Shown: one piece after another, positions 8,401 to 10,961 of the stretch
How positions within the stretch are numbered: the stretch's first letter is position 1
Layout of the letters: the number at the start of each line of letters is the position of its first letter
Origin: Flavobacteriales bacterium UBA1959
GTDB taxonomy: Bacteria > Bacteroidota > Bacteroidia > Flavobacteriales_D > Sanyastnellaceae
Assembly (NCBI GenBank): GCA_002336085.1
Contig: DDEH01000083.1
Location: forward strand, 1-10,961
Length of the DNA stretch: 10,961 bases
Reading direction: 5' to 3'
Notes under the pieces: generated by a model
Seen by the model: only the letters and a program-made list of their open reading frames with translations
Told to the model about the DNA's origin: nothing
The model's database searches: none
Made by a program: the position numbers and the translations under genes

Positions 8401-10961
8401 TTCAACCGTACATCCCAAGATTTCCAAATCATCGCAGACACCGTCACCGTCTTCGTCACTGAGGCAAATACCAGCACAATCATATCCAACTTCTGAATAG
8501 TCACAGAAGCCGTCGTTATACAATGCACTAGAATCATAGTTACATGCCAACTCATCTGTGCAACCACAAGGATTTTCTCCAAAGCTTAAAGTCAGATATG
8601 TATCTTCAGATTGATCTCCGTTAGGGAAGACTTGAACATAAAGTTGTCCGCTCACGTCGCCATCAGTCGTAACCTGGGCAACCAATACGCGTTGATTATC
8701 GCCTGCAAATCCGTTATTTGCTGAAATCAAAGCGAACCATGAACCTCCCCAGAAACTATTCAATTCAAGATTGGATCCAGCGTTAAACACGCTTGTCCAA
8801 TCATCCTGAGGAGCCTCAACAACTGATATTGCACTTTCACCTGAAACGGGTACACCATCAATGCCTATGGTCAACCAGCTATCGTAGTTCAATGAAGGAA
8901 CAACTGAGAAGAATAATGGGTTAATATTATCTGGAGTAATTCCTCCGAACTCAGACTGATAGAAGCTAGTAGTTGTTGAAATATTTGCTGGGTGATTAAT
9001 ATCGCCCGAGACCGAACTCACAAAATCACTTGCTGTTGGTGTTGTAACATACAAACGATAAGTATTCATCGCAGCGCTTAAACCATCTATGCTTCCGTCG
9101 TGAGACTCTACGAGCTCAAGGTCTAGAGCAAAACCGTTTTCTCCGCCAACTCCGCAAGAGCACCAATCGCAGCTTCCGTCATCGTACGTAGCGTCTGCAT
9201 TGTAATTGCATGCTATATCATCCGTGCAACCCAGAACCTCATTAACAGTAATGGCTTGGTCTTGAGAAACGGTATTTCCGCAAGCGTCTGTAGCACTCCA
9301 CGTTCGAGTGATTATTGTACTTTCAACGAGGCTATTATCAACCGAATCAGTAAAGTCAATTGTCACTTCATTGCAGTCATCTGTAGCAGTTGGAGTAACG
9401 ATTTCAACATCATCCCCAGACGTGTAAGTAACGTCTTCAGGGAATGTCATGAATACCGGAGCTTCTTGGTCTGTAACCATAATGGTCTGCGTATAATCCG
9501 AAGAATTACCACATGCATCTGTAGCCGTCCACGTTCGGTGGATGGAGTAACTGACACCACAAGAACCCGCCGTAATCACATCAACTGGAGCAGCTACCAT
9601 AACTGCAGTGCAGTCCTCTGCGACGACATCCGAAGAAGATCCCGATGGAACCTCATCGTTGCAATTCAGCTCGATGTTTTGTGGAGTCGAAGTGAAGGTT
9701 GGACCTTCCGTGTCAATGATTGTGATGTACTGAATTGCCGTACCCATGTTTCCACAGTTGTCAGAAACAGTCCATGTTCGCATCACACCATTGGTTTCAA
9801 GGCAGGTTGATGAGCTTGCTACAGATCCTGAAGCAACGTCTCCTTCTGCATATACCGCATTGCCTGTCCATGAAATGTTTATGCTATTGCTCGTCGCAGT
9901 AACAGAAACCTCAGCACCACTTGCAATGGCATTTGAATTTACCGTGACCGTTGCAATATTCTCGAGAGAGATGTTTGAAATATTGACGTTAGCATAATCG
10001 TATGAATAGGGAGAACCAGAGGTGCCTTCAACGCTGAGGTTGATCGTACTTCCATCAATATCAACCGCAATTGCTCCGCGGTGTCCGGATGGATTGTCTG
10101 ACAAATCTTCGTAAGTCAATTCAGAACCATCACCAATTGTCACTCCGTTGGATTCAAGCATCAACGAAGAACCGAATGGTCCTCCAAAGTTGAAGCCCAT
10201 TTCAACGCTGAAATCAGCTGTAGCACCTGCTAAACTAAATTCGGGTGAGTATCCTGCATCAACGTAGCTGAATTCCAGCTCGCTCGCACAATTGTCGTAA
10301 GAATCCACTGGGAATTCTGCAACCCCAGCTCCTGGTGTTAAATCTGCTCCACATTCAGCGGTAAAGTCCGCCTGGGCAACTGCTACAGGGTTTTCAGAAT
10401 CCAATAACTGAACAGTTTGAGTGGCTGTAGCTTCATTTCCAAAGGCATCCGTTGCTGTGAAGGTTCTAGTCAATGTAAATCCGCAATCTGCCTCCATAAT
10501 TTCTTCAGACACCTCAACGACTGCATCCGGGAAACATCCTTCGTCAACAGCAATTGCCATTTCAGTTGGATATGAATCAGAGCAATTTTGAGACATGTCC
10601 GCTGGAACATATGTAAACATCGGAGCCTCAGAATCATCTGATGCATAGCCAAATGGCAATTGAACGGCGATTGCGTTGTTAGAATTTCCCTCTGGGAACA
10701 TCTGCACAAAAATCTGTCCGCTCAAAACACCTGCTGTGGTAAACTGTCCAACGAGAACGCGCTGATCATCACCAGAGACACCATTTGATACGTTTGGCAG
10801 AATATACCACCCATCTCCAAACTCACCTTCCATAGTAATGCCGTTTCCAGCATTAAACTCTTCCATCCAGTCTGTTGTTGCCGGAACCAAAGCAACCAAT
10901 GATTGATCGGGATCTATCATGTTGTTGGAAATTCCGATTGTTACCCAACTCTCCCATTCCA
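5407..10961 (-). CDS. Giant lysine-free modular secreted/surface protein (HYR-like modules, Cys motifs, dockerin-like end; N-terminus outside window)
   Basis: The frame is open to the right edge. The residues before the first in-window ATG (10918-10920) read ESWVTIGISNN, matching DSWLTIGI and DSYVTIGD inside the protein, so that ATG is internal. Counting it as residue 1, 1,837 residues remain to TAA 5407-5409. Architecture: module X copy 1 (to 92), HYR-like 1-4 (97-560), Cys motif (564-584), X2 (585-785), Cys motifs with calcium-loop-like DEDGDGVCDD (786-937), X3 (938-1134), Cys motif (1135-1155), HYR-like 5-11 (1171-1733), three Cys motifs (1736-1803) and one dockerin-like loop (1812-1823). 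HYR modules are extracellular Ig-like folds of adhesins, and the many paired Cys imply an oxidising location outside the cytoplasm. No catalytic domain is visible. I count no Lys and 18 Arg, against about 300 Asp+Glu. The role is probably adhesion or matrix/envelope structure (inference). No recognisable T9SS C-terminal sorting domain is present. Confidence 0.93.
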   Translation of the reverse strand, partial: EWESWVTIGISNNMIDPDQSLVALVPATTDWMEEFNAGNGITMEGEFGDGWYILPNVSNGVSGDDQRVLVGQFTTAGVLSGQIFVQMFPEGNSNNAIAVQLPFGYASDDSEAPMFTYVPADMSQNCSDSYPTEMAIAVDEGCFPDAVVEVSEEIMEADCGFTLTRTFTATDAFGNEATATQTVQLLDSENPVAVAQADFTAECGADLTPGAGVAEFPVDSYDNCASELEFSYVDAGYSPEFSLAGATADFSVEMGFNFGGPFGSSLMLESNGVTIGDGSELTYEDLSDNPSGHRGAIAVDIDGSTINLSVEGTSGSPYSYDYANVNISNISLENIATVTVNSNAIASGAEVSVTATSNSINISWTGNAVYAEGDVASGSVASSSTCLETNGVMRTWTVSDNCGNMGTAIQYITIIDTEGPTFTSTPQNIELNCNDEVPSGSSSDVVAEDCTAVMVAAPVDVITAGSCGVSYSIHRTWTATDACGNSSDYTQTIMVTDQEAPVFMTFPEDVTYTSGDDVEIVTPTATDDCNEVTIDFTDSVDNSLVESTIITRTWSATDACGNTVSQDQAITVNEVLGCTDDIACNYNADATYDDGSCDWCSCGVGGENGFALDLELVESHDGSIDGLSAAMNTYRLYVTTPTASDFVSSVSGDINHPANISTTTSFYQSEFGGITPDNINPLFFSVVPSLNYDSWLTIGIDGVPVSGESAISVVEAPQDDWTSVFNAGSNLELNSFWGGSWFALISANNGFAGDNQRVLVAQVTTDGDVSGQLYVQVFPNGDQSEDTYLTLSFGENPCGCTDELACNYDSSALYNDGFCDYSEVGYDCAGICLSDEDGDGVCDDLEILGCTVEGNCNYDPTATELDESMCTTSPFCIGCNDEAACNFNPNVIPEPNFNDGSCTYPEEGFSCSGDCIDNNNDLICDILQGCGDESACNYQDGVEYPSVDFCDFCSCLNVASSHEGYGVEVESMTSVVDGATTYHVYVSTANSTDVLNAILGNAANPIVLASSSEIYQSPQGSYLPSAPELFGFFPLLSSDSYVTIGDNTPSSVIELPPVDNGGFPSWVSEFEGGGNIVIDDVIGSGWYVNAENMDVEYGLAGDDNRVLVAQITTPGTIHGELFVQIFPEGLSAGNTIYVSLSFGSDNCGCADETACNYSEENYEDDGSCYYPIEDEGCNICLYDEIAPTVISSIDYTTSCADIDTDMRQPLAEDNCDPNLDASYSDVITAGACEGSYSIVRTWTFADNMMNSASVDQNITVFDTSAPEFSAPADLAVACTDNTSDLNVTGDVTDAFDACSASVTVSHADSAGDSNCFAGDVIIRTWTVTDDCGNSASADQVITLVDDVAPIFTSVPADVDLACSAAMPMDMATAEDVCSGATVTFTDSEGDANCTGMAVITRTFTATDGCGNTSDAVQMITRVDTEAPSGSISNETISCEAYDATTEFGSLESSDNCMSVVNIGWTEVSSTQEGTNGCFEVQREYTFTDGCGNSSSAMQTIMVTDDVAPVMDEVAATFELQCGDVMSAAPAATDNCSAVSVTFIDVETTISCSGEMNFIRTYTATDACGNSVSASQEVSYNDLIAPTFTAPSDVTLECGTDMSDLSATGDVEDAADVCSSDISISYEDSYGEAVGSCLADNIVTRTWTVVDGCGNAATGVQIITLEDNTAPVVTYEANITLYDSASESIDDFEGITEVFDACSDYTYTTTDVFSGSSIYSYQLNRTMVFTDACGNSTTIEQIVIAIYSTGCTYVDAINFDEAAIIDDGSCLYEGCTDMASANYNPIASVDDGSCVTVGCMDPAGYDFDPNANYPGGCDYPDSCPGDINDDGMVNVSDLLEFFQLYGVDCPE
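5410..5499 (-). other. Single dockerin-like calcium loop at the C-terminus
   Basis: Residues 1808-1837, beginning S-C-P and ending VDCPE. The loop D1812-x-N1814-x-D1816-G-x-x-x-x-x-D1823 fits the EF-hand/dockerin type I calcium-binding pattern and is followed by the helix LLEFFQLYG. Only one half of the usual two-repeat dockerin is present, flanked by Cys1809 and Cys1835, which could close it. As I remember, similar endings occur in marine Flavobacteriales secreted proteins; their partner is unknown to me. Confidence 0.7.
5512..5715 (-). repeat. C-terminal cysteine motifs (three tandem)
   Basis: Residues 1736-1803 contain GCTYVDAINF...DDGSC, GCTDMASANY...DDGSC and GCMDPAGYDF...GGC. They are divergent copies of the GCTD...ACNY...DDGSC motif found earlier in the protein. 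Here the second Cys of the motif (ACNY) is replaced by Ile, Ala and Tyr, so each keeps two Cys instead of three. They form a stalk just before the dockerin-like end. Confidence 0.8.
5722..7410 (-). repeat. HYR/Ig-like module block 2 (seven modules)
   Basis: Seven modules at residues about 1171-1249, 1250-1333, 1333-1410, 1411-1491, 1492-1568, 1568-1653 and 1654-1733, each 77-86 residues long. Modules 6-10 carry all four Cys (for example 1265, 1285, 1302 and 1318). Module 5 lacks the fourth (NMMN in place of x-C-G-N at 1234-1237). Module 11 keeps only Cys1688 and Cys1719. An Arg in R-T-W/F/Y or an equivalent position is present in every module. Confidence 0.87.
7456..8175 (-). repeat. Cys-X-Cys cassette, copy 3 of module X
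   Basis: Residues 916-1155 (240 residues). It begins GCGDESACNY and CDFCSC, followed by module X (TYHVYVSTANSTD, EIYQSPQGS, DSYVTIGD, GSGWYVN, DDNRVLVAQITT, HGELFVQIFPEG, LSFG) and CGCADETACNY...DDGSC. The order and spacing match residues 564-806, indicating duplication of the whole cassette, not of the core alone. Confidence 0.85.
8110..8565 (-). repeat. Cysteine-rich GCxDExACNY repeat cluster with calcium-loop-like stretches
   Basis: Residues 786-937 hold four tandem Cys motifs, starting at G786, G836, G865 and G916. Each has the form G-C-x-x-E/D-x-x-C-N-Y/F...C. Two linkers, CLSDEDGDGVCDD (819-831) and CIDNNNDLICD (902-912), resemble thrombospondin type 3 calcium-binding loops. The cluster separates module X copies 2 and 3 and shares its first and last motifs with the flanking cassettes. 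A structural, disulfide- and calcium-stabilised spacer is the likely role (inference). Confidence 0.75.
8503..9231 (-). repeat. Cys-X-Cys cassette, copy 2 of module X
   Basis: Residues 564-806 (243 residues). It begins with the Cys motif GCTDDIACNY...DGSC and CDWCSC, continues with full module X (TYRLYVTTPTASD, FYQSEFGG, YDSWLTIGI, GGSWFAL, DNQRVLVAQVTT, SGQLYVQVFPNG, LSFG) and ends with CGCTDELACNY...DGFC. It shares order and length with residues 916-1155. Confidence 0.85.
9241..10632 (-). repeat. HYR/Ig-like module block 1 (four modules)
   Basis: Four modules at residues 97-174, 175-403, 403-484 and 485-560. Each follows A/G-P-x-F-x-x-x-P, then x-L-x-C, D-x-C, C-x(n)-R-T-W/F, T-D-x-C-G-N and a final V-T/I-x-D. 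Cys positions: module 1 has 113, 129 and 146 and lacks the CGN Cys (Phe160); module 2 has 190, 211, 373 and 389, with a large insert; module 3 has 420, 437, 454 and 470; module 4 has only 516 and 547. The pattern is typical of extracellular beta-sandwich repeats in Bacteroidota adhesins. Confidence 0.85.
9823..10257 (-). other. 145-residue insert inside HYR module 2
   Basis: Residues about 222-366 sit between the D-N-C...F-S-Y-V-D-A half of module 2 and its C-L-E-T-N-G-V-M-R-T-W half. The insert contains no Cys and is rich in Ser, Gly, Asn and alternating beta residues (MGFNFGGPFGSSLML, RGAIAVDIDGSTINLSVEG, NVNISNISLENIATVTVNS). It looks like an independent beta-rich domain grafted into a loop. 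I cannot assign it to a family. Confidence 0.6.
10645..10961 (-). repeat. Module X, copy 1 (partial)
   Basis: The second half of a module that recurs at residues 592-785 and 945-1133. Shared signatures are ESWVTIG, an S/D-W-x-x-x-F-x-x-G segment, GDGWYI, GDDQRVLVGQFTT and SGQIFVQMFPEG, ending in LPFG. The first half lies beyond the window edge. Unlike the other copies, it runs directly into an HYR module without a Cys motif. I do not know a name for this module. Confidence 0.8.

Noticed and set aside
9256..9810. Long + strand open frame of 184 codons antisense to the giant gene
   Set aside because: It lies opposite conserved HYR-like modules. Its residue pattern (many Arg, Ser, Cys, scattered Asn) is that of a complement shadow and shows no domain.
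5512..10632. Repeated DNA in the right half as CRISPR or satellite repeats
   Set aside because: The repeats are imperfect, in frame and about 230-260 bases apart, with conserved protein motifs. They are coding modules, not arrays.

Overview
The window reads as a chromosomal segment of a Bacteroidota bacterium, most likely a marine member of Flavobacteriales. This is inferred from four things: start codons without clear Shine-Dalgarno sequences, a Flavobacteria-type DUF493 protein, an amidinotransferase pair resembling those of flavobacteria, and a giant secreted protein made of HYR-like and GCTD...ACNY cysteine modules with a dockerin-like tail. No RNA gene, IS element, CRISPR array or phage gene is visible.

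Left part (1-4568, + strand): the tail of an unidentified gene is followed by a tight run of four genes. These are a lipoprotein of unknown function, a DDAH/arginine-deiminase-family amidinohydrolase, a CtlX-type citrulline hydrolase whose start overlaps the previous stop (ATGA), and arginyl-tRNA synthetase (argS). Three consecutive genes therefore act, or probably act, on arginine or its derivatives. A plausible route is (methyl)arginine to citrulline to ornithine, encoded beside the enzyme that charges tRNA-Arg.

Middle (4571-5238, - strand): a two-gene unit converges on argS with only 2 bases between stop codons. It encodes a DUF493 (YbeD-like) protein and a small single-span membrane protein whose C-terminal half resembles a type IX secretion sorting domain.

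Right half (5407-10961, - strand): one enormous open frame fills the rest and runs off the right edge. The frame stays open upstream of the first in-window ATG, and the upstream residues match an internal repeat, so the true start lies outside. Within the window it holds three copies of a module I cannot name (X), eleven HYR/Ig-like modules in two blocks, nine GCTD-type cysteine motifs, a 145-residue insert inside one HYR module, and a single dockerin-like calcium loop at the C-terminus. The order is X1, HYR 1-4, Cys, X2, Cys x4, X3, Cys, HYR 5-11, Cys x3, dockerin-like. The most striking property is compositional: in 1,837 residues I find no lysine at all and only 18 arginines, against about 300 Asp+Glu. 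I see no obvious new defence or mobile system. The lysine-free modular surface protein is the best candidate for something undescribed.
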